Shown here: piece by piece, positions 43,146 through 51,863 of the stretch
Numbering within the stretch: the stretch's first letter is position 1
Layout: every line of letters starts with the position of its first letter
From: DMER01 sp003451645
GTDB taxonomy: Bacteria; Pseudomonadota; Alphaproteobacteria; Micropepsales; Micropepsaceae
Reading direction: 5' to 3'
Assembly: GCA_031976175.1 (NCBI GenBank)
Contig: DALYLR010000004.1
Span: forward strand, 1-64,000
Length of the DNA stretch: 64,000 nt
Notes under the pieces: model-generated
Seen by the model: only the letters and a program-made list of their open reading frames with translations
What the model was told of the DNA's origin: nothing
Database searches by the model: none
Made by a program: the position numbers and the translations under genes

Positions 43146-46100
43146 TCATAATTGAAAATTGAAATGCGCCTTAACATACTCCAAGGAAATCACTTTTACA
43201 AATCTTCCCTTCACCATTTCTATAATTTCGCCCTCTCTAATAAGGCCTGCTTTCACTGCAGACTTTCCATGTGGAGCGACTGTTACGTCCCCTAGATAGC
43301 TACCCAATGGTATCGCATTATTCGCTTCAGAAGTTGGATTCAGTTTCGCACGCCGAAGCATGCTCTTCTGATTGCGTGTGAGTTGTCCTCTTGCGCCAAA
43401 TTTTGCTTCAACGGCGATCTTGCGTCCTTTTATCTCTTCTACTATGTCAGCTATTGAAAACTTCTCCGACAACAATCTTGCTGTCTGCTTGTTAGTGACC
43501 GGTGACAGGTCGTAGTATAACCTGACCTGAGTTGCGAGAACGTCTTGCTTTCGGATGCCAGTTTCCTCACTGAATTGACTGAGTAAATGAAATTTGGCTG
43601 CCTCTTCGCCAACCACCCCCTTGTGGGCAGCGCTATACTTCCTAACATTATAGTCATCTCGTTCGTTATCAACAATCGCCTTCCTCGACTGAATTTCTTC
43701 TGCAGGACTTGCCGTATACCGATAATATAATCGCCCCGACCTCGCCTTTGGTGTGAGTGTTGTGAACACAGGGTGTCTGCGTCTCACTATTCTGGCAATC
43801 ATCCATGCGTCAGACATCGTCATCCTGTGACCTTGTGGAATTTCGTCTTCCAAAAGATCAATCATCGCAAGACCGGCCTGAATTCTCTTGGCCTTGTCAG
43901 ATTGAGACGCCCCCCCCCGCATCGTTGTTTTTCCTGAGCCATCAAACAGGGCTCTGCCAACACGCCGCTTGGTCCTTTGCATGCGATCAAACATGCCGTC
44001 AATCACATCCATGACCGGCTTGCGTACACGCTCAATCACCTTCGAAATACGTTGCTCCAGACCACCAAGGCCGAGAAGCCGGGCAAAGAAAGAAATAGCC
44101 AGGGGAACAGATCGTGCCAGCGTCATCTCGATCTTACTGGCCATCTTTTCAATGTTACCTGCAGCAATAGCACCAAGGCTTCCCAAAAATGCCGAAACAA
44201 GCCCAACGAATTGCCGCCCGCGATCCACGAAAAAGGTAACGATGTCATAGATGGCTTTGCAGGCCTTTAGAAAGGCAGCAGCAGGAACGAACAAACTGGC
44301 CAACCAGACCAAAGCATTAAGGACAACCTGGTCGCGGACAAACTCCTGAACACCATCAATTACTTTGCTCTTGATGATTGAGAACCTTTCAGCAGCTACA
44401 CGCCAGAGCCCCATTGGGCCCTCTGTCATGAAGATGCCCAAGAGAGATGATGACTTCTCGGCCAGCACAACGTCGGTTTCGCCAAATTTCTTGACCGCGC
44501 GCTCACGGACTTGGTCATAAGACAACCCCAAAACCGAGAACACGAGTGATAGAACGTGTTTCGGTTCGGTGCCTTCCGGGACGTGAACACCAAGACGAGA
44601 CATGGAACCGAAAATCCAGCCCACAATCCCGTGGCGCAAATAGGATTCCAGGTTTGCAGCGAAGCCCGCGAACCCTTGCCTTACACCTTGAGCCACGTTT
44701 CGCCAAAACAGCGCCGGGTCTTTCAAGATGGAACCAATCAAAGCCGTCGCCTGACCGAGAGCGCTGGTGAGGAGCGCCCTAAATTCGGTCGCGCCGCGCA
44801 GGGCCCCGTTGACGGCCTGCTTTGCGCGGGCCCAGACACTGAGGTTCTCGGATGCGTATTGACGCGCCCTCTCTGCCATTTCCTTCTGCGCGGCCTCGTA
44901 GCGACTAGAAAGCCGCTCGATGACCGCATCGCCGCGCAGAAGGATCATGTTTGTGAGGGTTCTGAACTGGTCGCCAATTTCCAACCGAGCGCGTTCACTG
45001 CTTTCCTGGATTTGCAAAGGCGCCCGCTGCAGTTCCGCGTCAGCTTCAAGTTGCCCGCGCAATATGCGGAGTTTGGCAGTCAATAAATGAGATCTAACAA
45101 TTTCCGCGACGTCTTTGACCGTCAATGCCAATTCGGAGTCAAACGTGGAGCGCGCACCAGCGACTGCGCCTTGCACGGCCCCTCGCAGAAGGGTCCAGGC
45201 ATAACCAAGCGCTGCGCCAGCTACACCGCCCCATTCAGCCCATGCCGAGGCTTGTTTGCCCGGTTGCCCCTCGTTCGAGGCCTTGACTTGAGCGCTAAAT
45301 GCAGCAAGCGCCCGGCCCAAACCCTCGTCAAGCCGGCGCGCGACGTCGCGTTCCGCTTGCGCGAGGATGATATCAACATCGTCTCTTGTCCGTTGGTATA
45401 TTGCTTGCAGAGCGATTGATAGACGTTCTCGCGCTGCTCTTATATCAGATCGCAACGCAGCAGTTTTGACCTCGGATTTTGCAATCCCCTGAGAGCGTAT
45501 CTGATCCAAAGCCGGTTTTGCCGACTTGAGCTGTGCCTGGGCCTGGCTTCGCGCCGCTGCCCTTATGCCGTCTTCGTGAAGCTTTAGTCCGGCTGATCCG
45601 GACTTATCATGCGCCATCGCTTTGGCGATGTCAGCTCCCGCGGAAGCAAAGCCACCGCCTGAGGCGCTCAGCGTCTGAGGGGACTGAGATACCGAGGCAA
45701 GTGTCTCTTGAATTTCGGTCTTGACTTCGAGGGCGCGGGGCGAGTGCTGGACAGGGGTCATCAACTCGGGTGCGGGCCCTGGGCCAGAACTCGACCCAAT
45801 AGCTGCTGGAGGTGAAGTGTCGATCCGAGGCGGATTTAACTGAAGGACTGGCTCTCCGGCTGCCTTATGGCCACTGGTACGACCAGCGGAATATCCAGCG
45901 GCCGCCTGCCGCCCCTCCTCCAGAACGCTCGCCTTGATGTCTTCACCAAGGGCGGCAGCAGCATCGACACTCATTGCCTCCTTGGCTTTCTGAGGGTCGA
46001 GAACTTGAAAATGCTGCGATAGCCTTTCACGAATGCCGCGCTTCAAGGCCTCCACATCCAAGTTGCCAGGTTCGGCCGCCGACAATTGGCGCAAAGCCGC

Positions 46101-46475
46101 GTCATCGGATGCACGCTTGGCCTCCCTGGCAGGAACGCGCGCGGACACCTCAGCAGACTGCACCCGGCCATCCGGAGAAGGAAGCTCCGAAAACTTGATC
46201 AGGTCTACGGCGGCCTTTTTGATGAAGATTGAAGTTGTCTCATCGCCCCCCAAGGTCCGGCCTCCGCGCACAATGCCAGACACACCATCAGTGCCCTTTT
46301 CCCGGCCGCCACGAACGCGCTCATTCAAGGACCGCGCACCCTGCGGCCCGAGCTTTTGGACCAGCTGTTGAGACTTGGACGCGCTTCTGACCGGCGATGC
46401 CGCCTTGCGGGGCGCTGACGCTTTGCCTTGTTGGGTTGGGGACGCCTTACTGGGGGCAACTTTGGCCTTTGACAA
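43146..46475 (-). CDS. Candidate eCIS payload/tape-measure protein with C-terminal PD-(D/E)xK-like nuclease domain
   Basis: A 1109-residue protein with TTG start preceded by GGGAG. Disordered, basic N-terminus (1-60); Ala-rich helical and coiled-coil middle (about 290-560); then a block (about 610-845: SMSRLGVHVPEGTEPKHVL, SLVFSVLGLSYDQVRERAV, TEGPMGLWR, FFARLLGLGGLEQRI) resembling a module I recall from large eCIS-associated, often DUF4157-bearing, proteins. The C-terminus has KGVVGEEAAKFHL, D1010, then E1023-A-K1025 and NQ (1035-1036), the pattern of PD-(D/E)xK nucleases. No signal peptide. Last gene of the operon. It could be a toxin carrier or a tape measure fused to a toxin. Confidence 0.7.
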   Translation of the reverse strand: MSKAKVAPSKASPTQQGKASAPRKAASPVRSASKSQQLVQKLGPQGARSLNERVRGGREKGTDGVSGIVRGGRTLGGDETTSIFIKKAAVDLIKFSELPSPDGRVQSAEVSARVPAREAKRASDDAALRQLSAAEPGNLDVEALKRGIRERLSQHFQVLDPQKAKEAMSVDAAAALGEDIKASVLEEGRQAAAGYSAGRTSGHKAAGEPVLQLNPPRIDTSPPAAIGSSSGPGPAPELMTPVQHSPRALEVKTEIQETLASVSQSPQTLSASGGGFASAGADIAKAMAHDKSGSAGLKLHEDGIRAAARSQAQAQLKSAKPALDQIRSQGIAKSEVKTAALRSDIRAARERLSIALQAIYQRTRDDVDIILAQAERDVARRLDEGLGRALAAFSAQVKASNEGQPGKQASAWAEWGGVAGAALGYAWTLLRGAVQGAVAGARSTFDSELALTVKDVAEIVRSHLLTAKLRILRGQLEADAELQRAPLQIQESSERARLEIGDQFRTLTNMILLRGDAVIERLSSRYEAAQKEMAERARQYASENLSVWARAKQAVNGALRGATEFRALLTSALGQATALIGSILKDPALFWRNVAQGVRQGFAGFAANLESYLRHGIVGWIFGSMSRLGVHVPEGTEPKHVLSLVFSVLGLSYDQVRERAVKKFGETDVVLAEKSSSLLGIFMTEGPMGLWRVAAERFSIIKSKVIDGVQEFVRDQVVLNALVWLASLFVPAAAFLKACKAIYDIVTFFVDRGRQFVGLVSAFLGSLGAIAAGNIEKMASKIEMTLARSVPLAISFFARLLGLGGLEQRISKVIERVRKPVMDVIDGMFDRMQRTKRRVGRALFDGSGKTTMRGGASQSDKAKRIQAGLAMIDLLEDEIPQGHRMTMSDAWMIARIVRRRHPVFTTLTPKARSGRLYYRYTASPAEEIQSRKAIVDNERDDYNVRKYSAAHKGVVGEEAAKFHLLSQFSEETGIRKQDVLATQVRLYYDLSPVTNKQTARLLSEKFSIADIVEEIKGRKIAVEAKFGARGQLTRNQKSMLRRAKLNPTSEANNAIPLGSYLGDVTVAPHGKSAVKAGLIREGEIIEMVKGRFVKVISLEYVKAHFNFQL

Positions 46476-46528
46476 GCGAGACGCTCCCTATGCTTTAGGG
46501 TTCTGGCCCCATGGTTCTCTGCGCCAAG

Positions 46529-47104
46529 TTAGGCGCCAGCCACTGATGGTGATCCTGGTGTTTTGACAGTCATCCGATCTGCTTTTTCACAAACCCAACT
46601 GCCTTCCGCCTCTTTTTTGAGGGTTCCTAGGACGATGTGGTAAGGCCCGCTGGGTTTACTTGAAACGATTGCTAATCTGAATGCCAAGCGAGACCGGGTC
46701 GGGTGCAAGCGCTGCTCATCCTCGGTCAGGCCCATGGACCTACGCTGTTCGAAAGGTTCCTCCTTTTCACTGATCAGTACAAGCCAATAAGTTCCCGGAC
46801 TCATTGGAAAATTGACATCGATCCTTTGCGGTGTGTTGAGGTCGATTATCCGGCCATGCCCGTCGAAGGCGACCCCTTCACTGACCTCGACCCAATTCTC
46901 ACCTCCACCCTCCTTTCGGGCCACCTCCATGCCGGAGGCAACTCCTATGCCAAAGACAGCGCGCACTACCGTCTGAAGCGACTGTGCGGAATAATTCAAT
47001 AGAGCTGTCAAATCATCATCCAGCAAAATCTGACCAGGGACAAAATAGGGCGCCACCAGAGCGCTGCGCAAATGTCTGACCGCACCGTTACCATCGCCAC
47101 TCAT
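46529..47104 (-). CDS. eCIS-associated protein of unknown function (short paralogue)
   Basis: A 191-residue soluble protein. Its first ~110 residues (YFVPGQILLDDDLTALLNY, then FGIGVASGMEV and VSEGVAFDGHGRIIDL) align with the N-terminus of the upstream 495-residue protein, so the two share a domain. A good AAGGAG site precedes ATG 47104. Family unknown to me. Placed between baseplate genes and the putative payload, it could be an adaptor or loading factor; this is inference. Confidence 0.65.
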   Translation of the reverse strand: MSGDGNGAVRHLRSALVAPYFVPGQILLDDDLTALLNYSAQSLQTVVRAVFGIGVASGMEVARKEGGGENWVEVSEGVAFDGHGRIIDLNTPQRIDVNFPMSPGTYWLVLISEKEEPFEQRRSMGLTEDEQRLHPTRSRLAFRLAIVSSKPSGPYHIVLGTLKKEAEGSWVCEKADRMTVKTPGSPSVAGA

Positions 47105-47156
47105 TGGAAAGCTCCTTTTCTCGCAATAACTTCCACTCTATTGGATTGACAAGACA

Positions 47157-48644
47157 TCATTCGCCTGCGGTTCTCCCGGAGCGGCTCCGCTGCAGAGGTC
47201 GCGGAGCGGCCGGCAGTGGATCTTCTGCTTGATTTCCTGCCCGAGGCGGTCTTTCCCCAACCCGGAATGTTGTCCGGCAGATGCCCCCCGGTGTGCCGTC
47301 GCCCGTTGTTGCCACATTACCAAAGTAGGAGTTCGCATCGATCGGTACGTTCTTCATGTCTAAAATTTGATCGCCGAAAATCTCGATAATAACAAGCGGC
47401 TGAAACGCCAATTTTTGATTTGGCGTATCATCTTCAAAAGTCGTGTGCCACCAATCTCCATTCACCGTAATATTTGCCAAATTCGGACCGACAACTTCAA
47501 ATTCGGACGGTATAACCAAAATGTCTTTGTAGTTTGGGTTTTGTGATACCACCTCAACCGTAATCCGCACCGCATCTCTTAAAGAACTCTCCTTTACCTC
47601 TCCAGTGAACTCAACCTGTAGCTTGCCGTCCAGAAGCTTACCAGCTTGGTCGCGCACAGCCGGTCTAAACAACTCTTGTAATTCGTCCCAAGAAATTTCC
47701 TTGCCGATACATCCGGCCCAGCTGACATTCTTGATCCTTGTTAAGTCGCGACCTGTGATGACATCAAAGAGAAGCTCGTTTCTCTTCAAGATTTCTCTTA
47801 CCCTGATCGCTTCTGGCTGGTCCGAGACTTCCCAACCGCCCGTTTCACGCGACCCCTTCAAAACAGCGATCGCCACCCAGTTTCCCTTATCATATTTTAG
47901 AGGCTCAGATCGCGCGGTGGGTTGCCACTCGCCCAGGTCCTGTCTTGTGGGCCGGAGCGGTTCGCGCGTCCAATCATCCAGAATCGATTGCGGGATGCGG
48001 GTATCGACTGGTCCCTCAGACCCATCACCGCCGGCATCGGCAGTTCGACCGGACGCACCTCTATCCGGAGCATGTGCGTATTCCGGTCCCTCAAGGGTAC
48101 GCTCGTCGCCTTCATCGCTCTGCGAATCTGAACCTAAAGATGCGTTGCTCGTCTCAGCCGCGGCACTTGGACGCCTATCCACCGAGCCGTTGCTAGGATA
48201 ATCTCCAGCATTGTACTTTCTTATACTGAACAGAACCGTCTCGCGCACTCTATTCCATTGATCTAGAAGACCAGTTTCGGCATGGCCATCGTACACGACA
48301 TCCACGGATTCTTCCGCATAATGTATACAAAGCTGAAAGCGGTCACTTTCTGCCCAGGGCAAATCATAACCGCTTGTGTTCCTAGCATTGAGTTGAACCT
48401 CGAACATCAAATCGAGTTCGCGCCCACACTGATCCAATGCTAACCCCTCGGAGACCGATATCTTTCCGTCCTTACTAGACGCCCTTAGCCCAAACACGAT
48501 TCCCCAACCGAATATTGCACGATTTAATAATCGCCGCCTGGAGATATGGTAATCCTGCTCCGCGCGAAAGTCTGATGCCGTCATAAGTTTACGACGGAAG
48601 AAATTGTTTCTTTGCACACCGCGCCGGTCTTTGTCGGACATCAT
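47157..48644 (-). CDS. eCIS-associated protein of unknown function (long paralogue)
   Basis: A 495-residue protein. The N-terminal domain (NFFRRKLMTASDFRAEQDYH, then FGWGIVFGLRAS and ISVSEGLALDQCGRELDL) is shared with the next gene. A low-complexity Ser/Asp/Gly-rich linker (about 155-225) follows, then a beta-rich part (about 310-470, with KLQVEFTGEVKESSLRDAV). The last ~30 residues are Pro/Arg-rich. Family not recognised; it may be a baseplate periphery or fibre-like component. It lies 19 bp after the tail-protein-I-type gene. Confidence 0.65.
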   Translation of the reverse strand: MMSDKDRRGVQRNNFFRRKLMTASDFRAEQDYHISRRRLLNRAIFGWGIVFGLRASSKDGKISVSEGLALDQCGRELDLMFEVQLNARNTSGYDLPWAESDRFQLCIHYAEESVDVVYDGHAETGLLDQWNRVRETVLFSIRKYNAGDYPSNGSVDRRPSAAAETSNASLGSDSQSDEGDERTLEGPEYAHAPDRGASGRTADAGGDGSEGPVDTRIPQSILDDWTREPLRPTRQDLGEWQPTARSEPLKYDKGNWVAIAVLKGSRETGGWEVSDQPEAIRVREILKRNELLFDVITGRDLTRIKNVSWAGCIGKEISWDELQELFRPAVRDQAGKLLDGKLQVEFTGEVKESSLRDAVRITVEVVSQNPNYKDILVIPSEFEVVGPNLANITVNGDWWHTTFEDDTPNQKLAFQPLVIIEIFGDQILDMKNVPIDANSYFGNVATTGDGTPGGICRTTFRVGERPPRAGNQAEDPLPAAPRPLQRSRSGRTAGE

Positions 48645-48663
48645 TTCAAATCCCTGTCTCTGG

Positions 48664-50931
48664 CTACATCAAAAGACACTCGCCACCCATTTCGTCTAGT
48701 CCCGCAGATCGCCCAAAAGTTCCTGCCAATTGTCCATCTCCCAGCCTCATGCCGCGGTTCAGTGACAGGTTCGGCAGCTCACCGATCAAGCGGTCTCGCC
48801 CCAAACGAACCTCGCCAGCATGAAGGTCACTGTCATGCCAGCGAATATCTGCCACGAGGCCTGCAGGCAGGAATTCAGTGACGAAATCTTTCACAAACTC
48901 ACCGGAAGACCGCAAATCTTGCCCGTAAGCCCAAATATCTACCCAGACGCGTGACTGCGCATGCTCAACAGGATCACGTGCGGCCTTGTCGTCGCTCAGC
49001 TTCAACTGCCCAAGCCTTGCGCCACGCGCCCCCAAACGACAGCCCGGCGCATCCGAGCCCATCAACACCAGCGGCAGCCGCGGCGGTGAGCCGTCCGGCA
49101 ACTCAGCCAATATAGCCAGCCGGAGCGAAGAGTTGACATCTTGAACGCGGACAACGGCGTTCGGCAGAAGACATTTCAGTAAGAGTATCAGCCCTCTCCG
49201 TGTGCCCCGCCAGCGCGAAAGCACCGATGAACGCTTTAAAAGGCGACGCTTCGCGGCCGGTGGCAATTGCTCGTGCCATGGTACGCCCATCCAGCGACCC
49301 AAATAATCCAGCCAGTCCTCGGGTGCCGTATGCGGATCGATGTTACTACCTAATCTTCCAATGACTGTGCCGAGGTCATCCGATGTCGCGTCCAAGACCG
49401 ATACTAAATCCTGCAAATATGCACTCCCCTCCGGCTCCGGCGCGCGAAAAATTCGCGGCAAGTCGTCCATGAGCGAGCGTGGGCGCTTTAGAACATCGAC
49501 AGAAAACAGCTGAGGTTCCTCTTTGGGATGATTTCCGCTGATTTCAATGTAGAGATAAAGATGTTTTTCACTGTGCGAATGCAAAGGCGCGACGAATTTC
49601 CGCCTTTGATGTCCTCCCACTTGATCCACCACATCGGCCAAGTCCCCTTTGTAGGTCGCACGATGCGTCCATTTCAGGCCCAAGCCTTTGTAAATTTGAT
49701 ACAGTCGATCCGCGGGCAAGTGCGCTTTGTTCATCGCGATCGCGCGAACTTCCTTATCGATAGCCGGATCATTGCTTGCAGCGGCGAAAATGCTCAGCGT
49801 CGCGCCCGCTGGAAGATGCGCCAAAATCTCCACCCGAGACCACGCGCGATCCGGAGACGAGCTCTTTGAGAGCAGGTTCAAGAACTTCAATGAAGAGGCT
49901 CGCTGGACCTGGTGCCCCACCCACTCTTGTATAGTGTTGCCGCTAGTATAAAATGCACGATCGTCAGATCTAAATGTTGCACGCGAGGCATCTGTATTGA
50001 CTATGACCTGCTCTCCATTAAATCGAACAATTGCCGGAGGAGACGTCACGCTGGCCTTGTCAGGTATTAGGAACACACTTTTCCCGTTTGACGAGATGCG
50101 GTTATTGAATGACCGACAAAGTGGCATCGTTATTTCGGGTAATCGCCTCCACTTGTAGACAGTCTTTCTTTTCCTATTGTAAACTCCGGAGCGGTAGTAG
50201 ATTTTCAGAATGATCCTCAATATTTTTGTCAGGTTGCTATCTTGATATGACAACGCAAATCGCATCTCTGGCGACTTTGCGTCCTTCTCGGCGCAAACCA
50301 CGGCAAAGCTTGCTTGTGGCGGCAGCGTAGCATTGTTTACGGATATTGTGATCTGAGAGCCACGGCATAACGTCGCCATGGCATTGAAGCGGCAAATCAC
50401 AAGAGCCGCCTGCGCTTTCTGGGGCGGTGATGAACAAAGCCCAAGCAACCAAAATCCGTCTTGGAAATCTGGTGCGATATCCAAGATCTCAATTTTATGA
50501 TTGTGCTTCAATGCATTAGTGAGTTGTCCCCCTAAGGTATTAAACGTAATACTTTCTAACTCTTGGAGGGAACGCCAATCCAAACAATGCAGACACTGTC
50601 TTGAACTGTCCAAGACCCACAACTTCCTTCCCCAGGTTATCATCCGTGACACGCTCTTGAGCGTTTCTGGACAAGGGGCAGTCCAGGTCTGCAGTCCGAA
50701 TGCATTCCGGCGATAAACGTGGCTGCATGAGTCAAGCCAAAGCAGTTCACCACCTACCCCTTCAACGAAGTCTATAATTTCCGCACTTGTCCCGGAACCA
50801 AAACTTCGCCCGGACGGGGACCACTCTCGCAGCGGCACAGCGGCACCATCGCGCACCTCCCCGGTGATCAAGAGGCCCTGGGGACCATCGATCATTTCCT
50901 CTTGCCAGAAGTGTTTTGATTTATCTAACAC
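48664..50931 (-). CDS. Tail-protein-I-type baseplate component with N-terminal beta-propeller-like region
   Basis: A 755-residue protein from GTG 50931. Residues about 485-590 (DDLPRIFRAPEPEGSAYLQDL, then IDPHTAPEDWLDYLGRWMGV, then KRSSVLSRWRGTRRGLILLL) match the phage tail protein I/P2 gpI family found in Afp12-like baseplates. The first ~450 residues are beta-rich with repeated W/C-containing blades, propeller-like. The start is uncertain: 50979 and ATG 50895 are alternatives; GTG 50931 overlaps the previous stop by 11 bp. Confidence 0.78.
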   Translation of the reverse strand: MLDKSKHFWQEEMIDGPQGLLITGEVRDGAAVPLREWSPSGRSFGSGTSAEIIDFVEGVGGELLWLDSCSHVYRRNAFGLQTWTAPCPETLKSVSRMITWGRKLWVLDSSRQCLHCLDWRSLQELESITFNTLGGQLTNALKHNHKIEILDIAPDFQDGFWLLGLCSSPPQKAQAALVICRFNAMATLCRGSQITISVNNATLPPQASFAVVCAEKDAKSPEMRFALSYQDSNLTKILRIILKIYYRSGVYNRKRKTVYKWRRLPEITMPLCRSFNNRISSNGKSVFLIPDKASVTSPPAIVRFNGEQVIVNTDASRATFRSDDRAFYTSGNTIQEWVGHQVQRASSLKFLNLLSKSSSPDRAWSRVEILAHLPAGATLSIFAAASNDPAIDKEVRAIAMNKAHLPADRLYQIYKGLGLKWTHRATYKGDLADVVDQVGGHQRRKFVAPLHSHSEKHLYLYIEISGNHPKEEPQLFSVDVLKRPRSLMDDLPRIFRAPEPEGSAYLQDLVSVLDATSDDLGTVIGRLGSNIDPHTAPEDWLDYLGRWMGVPWHEQLPPAAKRRLLKRSSVLSRWRGTRRGLILLLKCLLPNAVVRVQDVNSSLRLAILAELPDGSPPRLPLVLMGSDAPGCRLGARGARLGQLKLSDDKAARDPVEHAQSRVWVDIWAYGQDLRSSGEFVKDFVTEFLPAGLVADIRWHDSDLHAGEVRLGRDRLIGELPNLSLNRGMRLGDGQLAGTFGRSAGLDEMGGECLLM

Positions 50932-51856
50932 CAAGGTCCACCACTTCCGACACTTGAATATCGATCGATTGTAAATCAAGTCGCGGCAGCTGCAAAGGAC
51001 CAGCCAGAGGTTTTCGGTCGTCTTGCTGCCTCGGCGCAGTGATGTGCAGAGTTGTCTGGCCTGTCACATCAGGAAGAGCGCGTAGCCATCCCAGGATATC
51101 AAGCCGGCGGATATGCCGGCCATTGCGCAGGAACTGCAAAGTCAAACCTCCGGACCCGCTACCGAACCGCTCAGCCAAGATATTGATCGCTTCTGTTCTC
51201 ATTCTATTGCGGTCGGACCTCTTCTGAACCTCAAGCAGTATCTTGAGTTTGAGGTCAACCGGCTCGGGTACAACAAAGAATACCCGGTCTCCGAGCAGGA
51301 GTTTTGGCCGCAGCGCCCTCGCAACAATGTCCGCCTGCTGCAAGCGCCAGGCTGCGCTGCTGGCGTTCAGGCGCCATCCCGCGGGTATAAGGATCACCGT
51401 CCGCACAAATCTCGAGAGGCAATCGGGCCGCAGAGGATCAACGCCGGGCAGGACGATTGCGTGTTCAATGTCAACACCTTGGCAAGCACGCGTGGCCGTC
51501 TCCAGGTCTGCGCAGGTAACAACTGGCCGATCCTTCAGGCTGCGCCGGGCGGTACGAAGGAGTTCGAGCATGGCCTCTTGATCACTGATGCTCGCGGCCG
51601 GCCTCTTTAGTTGTTCTGCTGCCGTTGGCTTGAGCCCCATTAGTCGCCCGTAGGCTAATCTCTCGTCCCTGCGACAGCGACCTAATGCATAAATCTGCTG
51701 ATCCGCAGCGAACGCCAACAACTCTATCAGCATAATGCCGGGGTCGTGTGTATTATGATCGGTCCACTCGGGCACATTTTTTGGCAACATAGCACGCGCT
51801 TGCGTCACCATTTGCTCGAAGTCCGTATCGTCTAACGAGGTGAATAGGCTCGGCAT
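50921..51856 (-). CDS. Baseplate J-like protein
   Basis: A 311-residue protein. PEWTDHNTHDPGIMLIELLAFAADQQIYALGR is a hallmark of gpJ/TIGR02243-type baseplate wedge proteins, followed by the J-type SRFVRTVILIPAGWRLNASS region and PVDLKLKILLEVQ. It would build the baseplate wedge with the neighbouring 1697-residue protein (Afp11 equivalent split over two genes). It is 7 bp after that gene. Confidence 0.82.
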   Translation of the reverse strand: MPSLFTSLDDTDFEQMVTQARAMLPKNVPEWTDHNTHDPGIMLIELLAFAADQQIYALGRCRRDERLAYGRLMGLKPTAAEQLKRPAASISDQEAMLELLRTARRSLKDRPVVTCADLETATRACQGVDIEHAIVLPGVDPLRPDCLSRFVRTVILIPAGWRLNASSAAWRLQQADIVARALRPKLLLGDRVFFVVPEPVDLKLKILLEVQKRSDRNRMRTEAINILAERFGSGSGGLTLQFLRNGRHIRRLDILGWLRALPDVTGQTTLHITAPRQQDDRKPLAGPLQLPRLDLQSIDIQVSEVVDLGVR

Positions 51857-51863
51857 GCTGCGA

